Of a DNA stretch of 64,000 nt, positions 18,060 to 26,819 are shown in pieces (position 1 is the stretch's first letter; the number at the start of each line of letters is the position of its first letter). The translations under genes and the position numbers were made by a program. The notes beneath the pieces were generated by a model that was not told the DNA's origin, searched no databases, and saw only the letters and a program-made list of their open reading frames with translations. This stretch comes from UBA1412 sp964609795 (lineage in GTDB: Bacteria > Verrucomicrobiota > Verrucomicrobiia > Limisphaerales > UBA1412), in NCBI GenBank assembly GCA_964609795.1, contig CAZSTC010000003.1, positions 1 to 64,000 of the forward strand, given 5' to 3'.

Positions 18060-18464
18060 ATGCTTAAAGAGTTCAAACAGTTTCTATTGAGGGGCAATGT
18101 GATTGACTTAGCCGTTGCCGTAGTCATTGGTAGCGCGTTTGGTGCTGTAGTAAGTTCTCTGGTTTCAGACCTATTGACTCCTTTAATAGGAGTTTTTGGG
18201 AAGATTCCTGAATTTAAAGAGCTGGATTTTTCCATTAACGGCAGCAAATTTATGATAGGGCACTTCTTGAACGTGTTAATTACGTTCTTTTTTGTAGCTA
18301 GTGCCATTTTCTTTTTTGTTATTAAGCCAGTTAACATGCTTGTAAAGAGATCCACACCAGCCCCAGCCCCGAAAGAGCCCACTACTAAAAAGTGCCCTGA
18401 ATGTTTGGGGGATATTCCATTGGCTGCCAAACGGTGCATGCACTGTACGCAAATCGTTTCCTAG
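18060..18464 (+). CDS. mscL: Large-conductance mechanosensitive channel MscL
   Basis: MscL opens under extreme membrane tension and releases solutes during osmotic downshock. The start FKQFLLRGNVIDLAVAVVIG matches the highly conserved N-terminal helix and first membrane segment. A short periplasmic loop (about 45-65) and a second membrane segment (about 68-92) follow. The tail carries a zinc-ribbon pair CPEC and CMHC (about 117-131), an appendage present in many non-enteric MscL proteins. Length 134. A second, different osmotic channel (MscS type) lies directly downstream. Confidence 0.96.
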   Translation: MLKEFKQFLLRGNVIDLAVAVVIGSAFGAVVSSLVSDLLTPLIGVFGKIPEFKELDFSINGSKFMIGHFLNVLITFFFVASAIFFFVIKPVNMLVKRSTPAPAPKEPTTKKCPECLGDIPLAAKRCMHCTQIVS

Positions 18465-18490
18465 TTAGTGGATTTGTAATTTATTAAAGC

Positions 18491-18523
18491 GACCGTCCGA
18501 ATACTGATAAGTTCCGGACGGTC
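18491..18523 (+). terminator. Hairpin after mscL
   Basis: GACCGTCCG (18491-18499) pairs perfectly with CGGACGGTC (18515-18523). The tract behind it (TTAATATATTTC) is AT-rich but not a pure T run, so it may be a moderate terminator. Confidence 0.6.
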
Positions 18524-18555
18524 TTAATATATTTCAAGTTTAAATTCTTTTTATC

Positions 18556-19755
18556 ATGAATAAATTTTCCTTCAAATTTAGTATTGTTTTTTACTTTTTA
18601 CTAAGCGTGTTTTTCACTTGTCAAGCGCAGGAAGCGATCACTCCCTCTCTCGAAAAAAACACTCAAATGGTTAGTTCTTCGAAAGCATCTTTCTGGCTTG
18701 ATCAGATTCCTTGGCTCGAAGTAAAATTTCAAGGGACACCCCTTTGGCAGTATTTCGCTTTTTTAATCTTCCTGGTAATAGCATACTTTGTGACTAAGCT
18801 GTTATCTGCAATTCTTTTTTCTTCCGCCAAAAAGTGGCTTCCGTCTGCAGAAAATAATCTTGGAAAAAGAGTTCTTTCTTTAATGTGCAAACCGGCTCGG
18901 CTGATCATTTTTGTGACCTTTCTTTACATAGGGTTGGAACTATACAAATGGCCCACCTGGTTTTCCAGCATCCTTTATAAAATATTTAAATTATCCGTAG
19001 CTCTTTCCGCGACCTATGCTTTCGCAAAGTTGGTAGATATTGTTTTCTTAACATGGCACGAAAAAACTCATGCGGACAAAACTTTTTCAGAACAAGTTAT
19101 TCCGCTACTAAATAGTGCTGTAAAATACGTGGTAGTCTTTATCGGTATTCTAACGATGGCTTCCAACCTTGGCGTAGATATTACTTCTATACTAACACTG
19201 GGATCAGTCGGGGCACTTGCAGTGAGCTTGGCTGCGCAAGATCTTCTAAGCAATATTTTTGGGGGAATCGCTATCTTAATGGATAAACCTTTTGTGATAG
19301 GGGATGCTGTAAAAGTAGAAAACAGGGATGGAACCGTAGAAACGATTGGACTTCGAAGCACTCGCATCCGAACTTATGATGGTTTCCTGGTGACTATCCC
19401 TAACAAGACCATGGCAAACTCAACGATTGCAAACGTTACATGCCGTCCCACTATTAAGACTGAAATTAATGTAGGTGTCACTTACGATACAACTTCTGAA
19501 CAACTTCGTAAGGCTTTAGATATTGCCAACGATGTTTATGCCAACCATCGAAACACGCAAAGCACTGTAGTAAGCTTCAATAAGTTTGGGGATTTCGCCT
19601 TAAATATCCAGATAGTTCATTGGCACAACCCGGCGGCATGGGCTGACTACGTAAAAAGTATTGAAGAAATGAACTTGGAGTTGAAAAAGCGCTTTGACTC
19701 TGAGGGGATCGACTTCGCCTTTCCAACGCAAACAGTCTATTTAAAACAAGAGTAG
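18556..19755 (+). CDS. MscS-family mechanosensitive ion channel
   Basis: MscS-type channels release ions when membrane tension rises. A signal-like N-terminus (to about residue 25) is followed by a periplasmic stretch and five or so membrane segments. The pore-lining helix region SILTLGSVGALAVSLAAQD (about 213-231) and the adjoining beta-domain motif GGIAILMDKPFVIGDAV are diagnostic of the family. The C-terminal alpha/beta vestibule ends with DFAFPTQTVYL, also typical. At 399 residues it is longer than E. coli MscS (286) because of the extra N-terminal membrane region. Confidence 0.94.
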   Translation: MNKFSFKFSIVFYFLLSVFFTCQAQEAITPSLEKNTQMVSSSKASFWLDQIPWLEVKFQGTPLWQYFAFLIFLVIAYFVTKLLSAILFSSAKKWLPSAENNLGKRVLSLMCKPARLIIFVTFLYIGLELYKWPTWFSSILYKIFKLSVALSATYAFAKLVDIVFLTWHEKTHADKTFSEQVIPLLNSAVKYVVVFIGILTMASNLGVDITSILTLGSVGALAVSLAAQDLLSNIFGGIAILMDKPFVIGDAVKVENRDGTVETIGLRSTRIRTYDGFLVTIPNKTMANSTIANVTCRPTIKTEINVGVTYDTTSEQLRKALDIANDVYANHRNTQSTVVSFNKFGDFALNIQIVHWHNPAAWADYVKSIEEMNLELKKRFDSEGIDFAFPTQTVYLKQE

Positions 19756-19788
19756 AGGTTTTTAAGGGAAAAAAGACGCTATCCTTGG

Positions 19789-19854
19789 AATACCAGTGTT
19801 ATTATCGGAGTAGACAAACTCCAAGAATAATTATGCTGGTATTTAGCTAAATAC
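19789..19854 (+). other. Nested hairpin and overlapping 16-bp palindrome upstream of the GH172 gene
   Basis: Arms at 19789-19805 and 19827-19843 are complementary at 14 of 17 positions and enclose a smaller stem GGAGT/ACTCC (19807-19811, 19818-19822). The right outer arm overlaps a perfect palindrome, GTATTTAGCTAAATAC (19839-19854), so the two structures exclude each other. It could end the mscS message or control the GH172 gene that begins 39 bases later; neither is proven. Confidence 0.35.
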
Positions 19855-19892
19855 AGGTTGCTTTTCATAGTGTCTGGAAGTAAGCTCCGACT

Positions 19893-21920
19893 ATGAGAAA
19901 TTGGTTTTTTTGTTCTCTACTGGCTTTAGCTTTCTTAGCTAAGGGAACATGTCTTCATGCAGACCAAGTTTTGAATTATCCCGATTTGGTCAAACGCATC
20001 ACGGATTTGGAGTATTTAGCCACCCTTCCTCAAGCGGGTGAAAAATGTCTTCAGTGGTCCAGTTATGATCGCAGGAGCAAATTGGAAAATGGCAAATACC
20101 TGGAATGGGATGCCAATGGCGACAACAACGGCCATCTTCGGATGGAGGGTGATCAGATGGTAATAGGTGAGATGGATGGCCCTGGCTGTATTTGGCGTAT
20201 CTGGTCTGCGACCCCGGAACAAGGGCACGTGAAAATATACCTGGATGGGAATTCTGTTCCGGCTGTTGATTTGCCCTTTATTGAATATTTCAATCGTACC
20301 CAAGCTCCTTTCAACTACACTGAACTCAACCACACTGTTGCCATGGGGTGGAATTGCTATATTCCAATTCCGTTCCAAAAATCCTGTAAAATCGTTGCGG
20401 ATCCAGGTTGGGGGCATTATTACCACTTCACCTATAGTGCGTTTGCCAAAGATACTGTAGTCCCCACTTTCACTCGAAATCTGGATTCAGACAGCTTGCT
20501 GGCATTGATGCAGGCAAATGATACCTTACAAAATTCAGGCGTTAGACCTTCAGAACATCAGGATGTGAGACGCGATGGAAAAATAGGCCTTAAACTGGAA
20601 CCCGGGAAGGCTCTTGAAGTCGCAAAAATTAATGGCCCCCGAGCAATCACTGCTATCCGGGCAAGAGTTAAACTTCCCGAAGATGAGGAACAAACCAGAA
20701 ATATTCTTCGCCAGTTGGTTATAAAAATCACGTGGGATAATGATGTTGTACCCTCCGTATTTGTGCCATTCGGGGACTTTTTTGGCACAGCCGCCGGAGC
20801 TAATGAATATCGTTCATTACCCTGTGGCTTATTTGATGGTGAATGGTATTCATATTGGTATATGCCGTTTGAGAAAATGGCGTTGATTGAAGTAATTAAT
20901 GAGTCCGATTCACCACAAGTTCTGTTTATGAATGTAGAACATGCAGAGCTTAAGTATCCCATTGAAAAGCTGGCTCGTTTCCATGCGAAATGGCATCGGG
21001 ATACTTTTTCCGCCCCTGAACCTGAGCGTGCCGCGATTGATTGGAGCATTCTTAATACTGAAGGAACAGGACGTTTTTGCGGGATGATGCTTCACGTCTG
21101 GAATCCGCGCGGCAGCTGGTGGGGAGAGGGTGACGAAAAATTCCATATAGACGGCGAAAAGTTTCCTTCAACATTCGGAACCGGTTCAGAAGACTATTTT
21201 GGATATGCCTGGTGCAGCCCCATTCTTTTTCATAATGGTTTGCATAACCAAACGATCAGCATGGGCAATAAAGGTCACATTTCAGTAAATCGCTGGCACA
21301 TTTCTGATAACCTCCCGTTCCAAACATCCTTCGAAGGATACATTGAAAAATATTTTCCCAATACGCGTCCCACCCTCTATGCAACGACGGTTTATTGGTA
21401 TCTGGCTCCTGGCGGCAAGGACCCGTATGCTCCAGTCCCTGTTTCAGAGAGGATAGGCTACTGGAAGCCTGTTCAGCAGTATAAAGAGCAGGGCGCAATC
21501 GAGGGAGAAAAAATGAAGGTACTCTCTTGCAGTGGGGGTACATTTGAAGTACAGGATTTGTCCATTTTTTCGGATAGCAATTGGAGTGGCGACGAACACC
21601 TTTGGTGGAAGAATCCAAAAGTTGGTGATCAGATAGCTTTAGAGTTTGCTGTTCAGGAAAAGGGGACTTATGAGCTTAGGGTTGCCATGACTCGAGCCAA
21701 GGATTACGGCATTTTCCAGCTTTCCCTGGATGGAAAAAAGATTGGAGTGCCAATAGATCTATATGGTCCGAACGTCGTCCCGACAGGTGCCCTGACCTTT
21801 AGTGAGCACCAACTTGAGCCGGGCAAACACACTTTGAGCTTCGAACTTGTTGGGAAAAACGAAAAATCTATTCCCAACCACATGCTTGGATTGGACTACA
21901 TTCTTTTAATGAGCCAGTAG
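19893..21920 (+). CDS. Secreted DUF2961 / GH172-family protein
   Basis: DUF2961 proteins form glycoside hydrolase family 172, whose known members act on fructofuranosyl (difructose anhydride) or D-arabinofuranosyl linkages. A signal peptide (residues 1-24, ending CLHA) is followed by a double-jelly-roll. The family strings GCIWRIWSATPEQGHVKIYLDG, GEGDEKFHIDGE and GTGSEDYFGYAW are present. The acidic residues in the last two are the likely catalytic pair by analogy with characterised members. The C-terminal 140 residues add another beta-sandwich (KGTYELRVAMTRAKDYGIFQ), a common accessory in this family. Length 675. It is probably exported and acts on furanose-containing glycans. GH127 in the same window points the same way. 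Confidence 0.82.
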   Translation: MRNWFFCSLLALAFLAKGTCLHADQVLNYPDLVKRITDLEYLATLPQAGEKCLQWSSYDRRSKLENGKYLEWDANGDNNGHLRMEGDQMVIGEMDGPGCIWRIWSATPEQGHVKIYLDGNSVPAVDLPFIEYFNRTQAPFNYTELNHTVAMGWNCYIPIPFQKSCKIVADPGWGHYYHFTYSAFAKDTVVPTFTRNLDSDSLLALMQANDTLQNSGVRPSEHQDVRRDGKIGLKLEPGKALEVAKINGPRAITAIRARVKLPEDEEQTRNILRQLVIKITWDNDVVPSVFVPFGDFFGTAAGANEYRSLPCGLFDGEWYSYWYMPFEKMALIEVINESDSPQVLFMNVEHAELKYPIEKLARFHAKWHRDTFSAPEPERAAIDWSILNTEGTGRFCGMMLHVWNPRGSWWGEGDEKFHIDGEKFPSTFGTGSEDYFGYAWCSPILFHNGLHNQTISMGNKGHISVNRWHISDNLPFQTSFEGYIEKYFPNTRPTLYATTVYWYLAPGGKDPYAPVPVSERIGYWKPVQQYKEQGAIEGEKMKVLSCSGGTFEVQDLSIFSDSNWSGDEHLWWKNPKVGDQIALEFAVQEKGTYELRVAMTRAKDYGIFQLSLDGKKIGVPIDLYGPNVVPTGALTFSEHQLEPGKHTLSFELVGKNEKSIPNHMLGLDYILLMSQ

Positions 21921-21990
21921 AGTTCTTCATTCGCTGACGTTTTTTGTAGATTGCGCTAGTTATCGCACGGAAACTGAAGGAAGAGTTGAT

Positions 21991-22020
21991 TTGACGCAGC
22001 CCTATATCTTCCTTTAGAAT
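21991..22020 (+). promoter_or_regulatory. Promoter of the PUR-alpha-like gene
   Basis: TTGACG (21991-21996) is followed after 18 bases by TAGAAT (22015-22020). The start of transcription would be near 22027, about 38 bases before the ATG at 22065. Confidence 0.45.
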
Positions 22021-22064
22021 CCATCTGTTTAAGGGTGTGTCTGGAGAAGACACTGGAGGAGAAA

Positions 22065-22382
22065 ATGGGAATTTTTTTTAAAGATAAGTCGCAGTATCCC
22101 CGCAAAAAAGGGAATCGTCCTGTTGGAGAAGGAAGGGCTTCGGGCATGGAGGAGACGCTCAGGTCAGAAAGAATAATTGTGGAGCACAAAACATTCTACT
22201 TTTTTTTGAAGCAAAACCAGCGTGGAAGGTTCTTGCGTATTACTGAAGAGTCCAACGGTAAAAGTGATACCATTATTGTCCCTTCTACAGGAATAAAGGA
22301 GGTAAAAGAGATGCTGGATTCTTTACTGCAGACGATTAGTGAAAACCCCAATCCATTGGAAAATAACTCAACTTTAGGCTAA
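22065..22382 (+). CDS. PUR-alpha-like single-stranded nucleic-acid-binding protein
   Basis: A longer frame opens at a GTG at 22035. The ATG at 22065 is preferred because a strong Shine-Dalgarno sequence, GGAGGAG (22055-22061), sits just before it. The product has 105 residues. The segment from SERIIVEHKTFYFFLKQN through GRFLRITEESNGKSDTIIV to the helix IKEVKEMLDSLLQTI matches the beta-sheet/helix PUR repeat (DUF3276/PurA), which binds single-stranded DNA or RNA and dimerises. A basic N-terminal tail precedes it. Members in Bacteroidota, spirochaetes and Verrucomicrobiota are small stand-alone proteins of uncertain function. It lies 34 bases upstream of the GLUG/Ig protein gene. Confidence 0.75.
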   Translation: MGIFFKDKSQYPRKKGNRPVGEGRASGMEETLRSERIIVEHKTFYFFLKQNQRGRFLRITEESNGKSDTIIVPSTGIKEVKEMLDSLLQTISENPNPLENNSTLG

Positions 22383-22416
22383 CCTCCCTTTTAGAAATTT
22401 TACCGTTTTTTTAAAG

Positions 22417-25173
22417 ATGCAATACAGGTTTATCTTTTGTCGTAAGAATTTGAGCTATTGGATGATACACTGGAAGAAAGCTTTTTTCCAAACATTTTTC
22501 CTTTGTGCTGTTGTGTGCAGTGGAGCTTTGGCCCCAGCCGTCGAGGCAGCTGAGTTTGCAGGAGGTGACGGAACAGAAAATAATCCGTGGAAAATTAAAA
22601 CCAGGGAACATCTCTCCTCATTAACCAATTATATCGGGACTGCCGGAGTGGGTAAGTTTTTTCGGCTGGAAAACGATATTACCTTTGCGGAGGAAGACTT
22701 TGCTCCCGGAGGGGCTTTCTACAACAATGGAGCCGGGTGGGTGCCTGTTGGACATCGCCGAGTAAGCAATCGCATGTTCAGCGGCAACTTTGACGGCAGA
22801 GGATATGCTATCCGAAATCTCTTAATTCATCGTCCAGCATCCGTTGATGTCGGCTTTTTTGGTTTTACAAAAAACGCGACAATTTCCAACCTTCGAATTG
22901 AAGGAGTTTTATTGAATGGGGCCACGAACGTGGCCGCACTTGTCGGAGCTGACGAGTCTTCTCTTTTTTTTAATTGTTCTGCCAGTGGAACAGTAAATGG
23001 GATGAAGACCGTTGCTGGTTTGGTTGGCTATGCTCAAGAAGGTGTTTTCCTCCGTTGTGGGGCTCAGTGCACTGTGTCTGCAAGTTTGATTTCTACCGGA
23101 TTCACGGATATTGGCACGGCCGGAGGGATGCTTGCCTATGCCGAAAATGTATCTTTGGATGAGTGCTACGCTTTAGGGAGTTTGTCTTGCGCTACGTCGG
23201 CTCATGCAGGTCTCACTTCCGGCACTGCTTACGCGGGTGGATTAGTAGGGTACTTGCATTCCAGCACTGTCTCATCCTCAGTAGCCAAGGGAAATGTAAC
23301 ACTGAGCACCGCGGATGCTGACTTTTCAGGCGATGGATATGCGGGTGGACTCATCGGTTATATTCACATATCATCAGTAGAAGACTCCTATGCAACGGGC
23401 CATGTGTCTGCCAACACGGTTCCTCAAGGTCAAATCGTCCCGATTTCCGGTATGGGCAGAGGGTACATAGGGGGGCTGTGTGGTTTCTCTCTTTCATCTT
23501 CCGTTTCTAGGTCCTATGCCGCGGGGCCTTGTAGTGTCACAAGCGGAAATACAAGCGCCTACGCCGGAGGAATCATGGGAGCTTCCAGCTTCAGCCAAAT
23601 TAGTTCCTCTGTAGCCTTGAACAGCTCAGTTCAATCCGACTCTGATACGGTCCCCGTCCAATCCCATGCTGGACGAATTGAGGCTGTAAATGCTGCCGTT
23701 TTTTCTAACAATCTAGCTACGACAGCGCTTGTTCTTAAAGTCAATAATTCAGTTCCCCCCCCCGTAGATGATTTAAATGGTAAAGACGGAGGCTCAACAT
23801 CTCCAGAAGCGTTAAAAGCGGTTACTCCTTATGAGTCTCTAGGTTGGAATTTTGCATCTGTTTGGGATTTTGCATCAGGTGATTATCCTGTGTTGGCTTG
23901 GGAAAAAGAGCTGTTTGTAACTCAAGCTCCTAAAATTATTACTCACCCCCAAAGTCTGGATGTGATAGAGGGACAAAGGGCATTTTTTGAAGTAATAGCT
24001 ACGGGTGGGGCATTAAGCTATATCTGGACACATAATGGAAAAGTGATTCGGGATGAAACTCAGCCCAGATTGGTAATTGAAAGCGCACAAACCTCAAACC
24101 AGGGTGTTTATGTTGTTACTGTGTTCAATTCCAAAGGCAGTGTGGTGAGTTCTCCCGCTACTCTTACAATAGTAAACATTCCTTTAATTACCGAGCATCC
24201 TCAAAACACAGATTTGAATCTGGGTGATCAGCTAGATTTGAGTGTTACGGCAACGGGGACGCCGCCTCTTTATTATCAATGGTATAAAGATGGAGAACTT
24301 CTTCCGGATGCTATATCGCCACAGTTGACTGTACCCAGTGTCAAAGAGACTGATGCAGGTAGCTATACAGTTGTTGTTTCAAATGCAATCGGAAGCGTGA
24401 CCAGCAATCCAGCCAAAGTGACCTTGAAAGAAGAGCCTCCCGTTACTGAAATCTTTTTATTTAATCCCCAATTGGTCCAAGAGGGCGAAAAACTCTATTT
24501 CATATTCGAGATCAGGGGAGCGACCCTATATAACGTGGAAGGAAGCATAGACGGAATACATTGGGATGATGTGGCATACACTTTGACAGATGAAGGAAAA
24601 GTCAAAATATTAGCTTCATATCAGTATGTTTTTTATCGAGCTATTGCAGAAGGCATTCCTGTTGATATCGCTCCAGAGATTATTTCTTCGCCTCAAAATG
24701 CGGACCTGTTCGTCGGTGATAAACTTGACTTGAGCGCATTAGCAAAAGGAACACCGCCCCTTAGCTACCAATGGTACAAAGATGGAGAACCTATTCCGGG
24801 GGCCACTTCGCCTCAGCTAACCATTACTAATGTTACAGAGTTTGATGCAGGTAGTTATACTGTTGTTGTTTCCAATGCAGCCGGAAAAGCGACCAGCAAT
24901 CCTGCTACCGTCAACGTTCATGTATTGCCTCAAGACGAAGTGGTCTTGCTGGATCCGGATGTTAAATTTGTTGAAGATGAAAAATTCTTCTCTTTCTATT
25001 TAGATATCCCTGTTTGGGTCACTCAAGACATGATACATGTGTGGTGCAAAACGCCCCATAGTGATTGGGCTGAAGAAAAAAACGTACGTATTGACTCTGC
25101 TGGACATGAAGTACTTGTACCACTCCAGTCTGGTTCAGCCCTCTACAAAGTGGTTATTATTGATATACCTTAA
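22417..25173 (+). CDS. Secreted GLUG-repeat protein with Ig-like domains
   Basis: The start may instead be the ATG at 22462, which gives a compact signal peptide ending VEAA. Residues 46-130 contain the lead-in typical of GLUG proteins (GTENNPWKI, FSGNFDGRGYAIRNL). About seven GLUG repeats fill 140-430, for example AGGLVGYLHSSTVSSSVAKG and AGGLIGYIHISSVEDSYATG. Three Ig-like domains follow (about 505-585, 590-670, 752-835). A short module with the pattern SxDxxxW...FYR occurs internally at 677-745, and a related one ends the protein (840-918). The second and third Ig domains are near-duplicates. It is an exported, probably adhesive or surface protein; no enzyme motif is visible. The same end module closes the four downstream CotH-family proteins. 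Confidence 0.8.
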   Translation: MQYRFIFCRKNLSYWMIHWKKAFFQTFFLCAVVCSGALAPAVEAAEFAGGDGTENNPWKIKTREHLSSLTNYIGTAGVGKFFRLENDITFAEEDFAPGGAFYNNGAGWVPVGHRRVSNRMFSGNFDGRGYAIRNLLIHRPASVDVGFFGFTKNATISNLRIEGVLLNGATNVAALVGADESSLFFNCSASGTVNGMKTVAGLVGYAQEGVFLRCGAQCTVSASLISTGFTDIGTAGGMLAYAENVSLDECYALGSLSCATSAHAGLTSGTAYAGGLVGYLHSSTVSSSVAKGNVTLSTADADFSGDGYAGGLIGYIHISSVEDSYATGHVSANTVPQGQIVPISGMGRGYIGGLCGFSLSSSVSRSYAAGPCSVTSGNTSAYAGGIMGASSFSQISSSVALNSSVQSDSDTVPVQSHAGRIEAVNAAVFSNNLATTALVLKVNNSVPPPVDDLNGKDGGSTSPEALKAVTPYESLGWNFASVWDFASGDYPVLAWEKELFVTQAPKIITHPQSLDVIEGQRAFFEVIATGGALSYIWTHNGKVIRDETQPRLVIESAQTSNQGVYVVTVFNSKGSVVSSPATLTIVNIPLITEHPQNTDLNLGDQLDLSVTATGTPPLYYQWYKDGELLPDAISPQLTVPSVKETDAGSYTVVVSNAIGSVTSNPAKVTLKEEPPVTEIFLFNPQLVQEGEKLYFIFEIRGATLYNVEGSIDGIHWDDVAYTLTDEGKVKILASYQYVFYRAIAEGIPVDIAPEIISSPQNADLFVGDKLDLSALAKGTPPLSYQWYKDGEPIPGATSPQLTITNVTEFDAGSYTVVVSNAAGKATSNPATVNVHVLPQDEVVLLDPDVKFVEDEKFFSFYLDIPVWVTQDMIHVWCKTPHSDWAEEKNVRIDSAGHEVLVPLQSGSALYKVVIIDIP

Positions 25174-25224
25174 CCAAGATACCCTTCTAAATAAATGGCT
25201 TGAATTGAAACCTTCCGACTAAGC

Positions 25225-25253
25225 TTGACAAACAATAGGTGTAGGTGTATACA
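25225..25253 (+). promoter_or_regulatory. Strong sigma70-type promoter of the Gfo/Idh/MocA gene
   Basis: TTGACA (25225-25230), a 17-base spacer and TATACA (25248-25253) are nearly the full consensus. Transcription would start near 25260, 28 bases before the ATG. Confidence 0.65.
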
Positions 25254-25287
25254 GACCCCTAACAGTCAGAATACTGAGTGAGTTATT

Positions 25288-26595
25288 ATGAAAAACAATA
25301 AATTGGCAGGTAAGAGCACACGTAGGGAGTTTATCAAAACCTCTGGCACTCTCGCAGTTGCTGGGGCTATGGTTTCTCAAGCTCCTTTTATCCTCACAGG
25401 AAAAGCAGAAAATGCGGGGACTCTTAAAGTTGGTTTGGTGGGAAGTGGAGGACGCGGAATAGGTGCCGCTATTCAAGCATTGAGTGCGGACCCCAATGTT
25501 GAGCTAACTGCAATTGGCGACGTATTTGAGTTCCGCGCAAAATCTGCATTAGAGCAGTTGAAGGGCAACACTAATATTGGTTCCAAAGTAAAAGTAACTC
25601 CTGACACCCTGTTTGTGGGATTAGATGCCTATAAAAAGGTGATTGACAGCGTCGATGTCGTATTATTGACCACCCCACCGGGGTTCAGACCGCCACATCT
25701 GGAATATGCTGTTGAAAAAGGGAAGCACGTTTTCTGCGAAAAACCAATGGCTGTTGATGCTACCGGATATCGCCAGGCTTTGGCTGCTGCTCACAAGGCT
25801 AAAGAGAAGAAACTATCTTTGGTTGCCGGTTTCTGCTGGCGCTATGGTACTCCGGAACGTGAAATAATGAATCGCGTTTTGGGTGGAGAAATTGGCAAGG
25901 TTACCTCTGTATACTCCACTTATAATACTGGAGCTCTCTGGTGCTATCCGCGTCAATCTGATTGGAGTGATCTTTTTTACCAGATGAGGAATTGGTATTA
26001 TTTCTCCTGGATTTCCGGTGATCATATTGTCGAGCAGGCATGTCATAGCGTAGATAAGTTAGTCTGGGCTTTGGGCGACCAGGACCCTGTCTCTGCCATA
26101 GCTCATGGCGGGCGCCAGCAGCGCGTTGAATCGAAATATGGAAATATTTTCGATCATTTTTCCGTTGTGTATGATTTCGCCGGTGGGGAGCGTGGCTTCC
26201 TTTTCTGTCGACAGATGGAAAACTGCACTGGTAGTAACGATGATTATATCATGGGCACCAAAGGATGTGCAAAAATCCAAGCTTTCGGAAATTTGGAAAT
26301 CACTGGGGAGAATCCTTGGAAATTGACCAATCGCACGGGGATAGACATGTATCAACAGGAACACAATGAACTTTTTGCCAGCATCAGAAAAGGTGAGGCG
26401 AAAAATGATGGAGACTGGATGATGCGCAGCACTCTTATGGCTATTATGGGACGTGAATCGGCCTATACTGGACGTCGCCTGAGTTGGGAAGATATAAAAA
26501 ATTCCAGTCAAAAACTGATGCCTGAAAATCTTTCTTGGGATATGGAATTACCTGAACCTCCTATTCCAATGCCCGGACGAACCGAGTTTATCTAA
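25288..26595 (+). CDS. Tat-exported Gfo/Idh/MocA-family oxidoreductase
   Basis: The N-terminal STRREFIKTSGTLAVAGA is a twin-arginine signal (residues 10-27), so the folded, cofactor-loaded protein is exported. The Rossmann nucleotide site is VGLVGSGGRGIGAA (about 49-62) and the family lysine is in the EKP motif, HVFCEKPMAV (about 149-158). The C-terminal alpha/beta substrate domain includes ISGDHIVEQACHSVDKLVWALG, common in Verrucomicrobiota and Planctomycetota members. The cofactor is NAD(H) or NADP(H), the substrate a sugar or polyol; identity is unknown. It has its own promoter and terminator, so it is a single-gene unit. Confidence 0.9.
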   Translation: MKNNKLAGKSTRREFIKTSGTLAVAGAMVSQAPFILTGKAENAGTLKVGLVGSGGRGIGAAIQALSADPNVELTAIGDVFEFRAKSALEQLKGNTNIGSKVKVTPDTLFVGLDAYKKVIDSVDVVLLTTPPGFRPPHLEYAVEKGKHVFCEKPMAVDATGYRQALAAAHKAKEKKLSLVAGFCWRYGTPEREIMNRVLGGEIGKVTSVYSTYNTGALWCYPRQSDWSDLFYQMRNWYYFSWISGDHIVEQACHSVDKLVWALGDQDPVSAIAHGGRQQRVESKYGNIFDHFSVVYDFAGGERGFLFCRQMENCTGSNDDYIMGTKGCAKIQAFGNLEITGENPWKLTNRTGIDMYQQEHNELFASIRKGEAKNDGDWMMRSTLMAIMGRESAYTGRRLSWEDIKNSSQKLMPENLSWDMELPEPPIPMPGRTEFI

Positions 26596-26628
26596 TTGTC
26601 GTTTGAAAGAACTTAATGTTTAAGAAGC

Positions 26629-26664
26629 GAACCGAGGTGTTTTATGGCCTCGGTTTCGTTTTTG
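26629..26664 (+). terminator. Intrinsic terminator after the Gfo/Idh/MocA gene
   Basis: GAACCGAGG (26629-26637) pairs with CCTCGGTTTC (26648-26657) with one bulged base. GTTTTTG follows. It lies 34 bases after the stop codon. Confidence 0.75.
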
Positions 26665-26819
26665 TAGATAACGTGAAGAATTTTTAATATAACTTCTAAA
26701 GATTTTCTGAACGGCATAAAAGATGCTCAATCCCAGTGCTCGTGTTACATGGATTCATCGAGGCTTAAGGCGGAGTTCTGTTTAATGCCGGCAAAAATAA
26801 AAGTATTCAAGTATACCAA

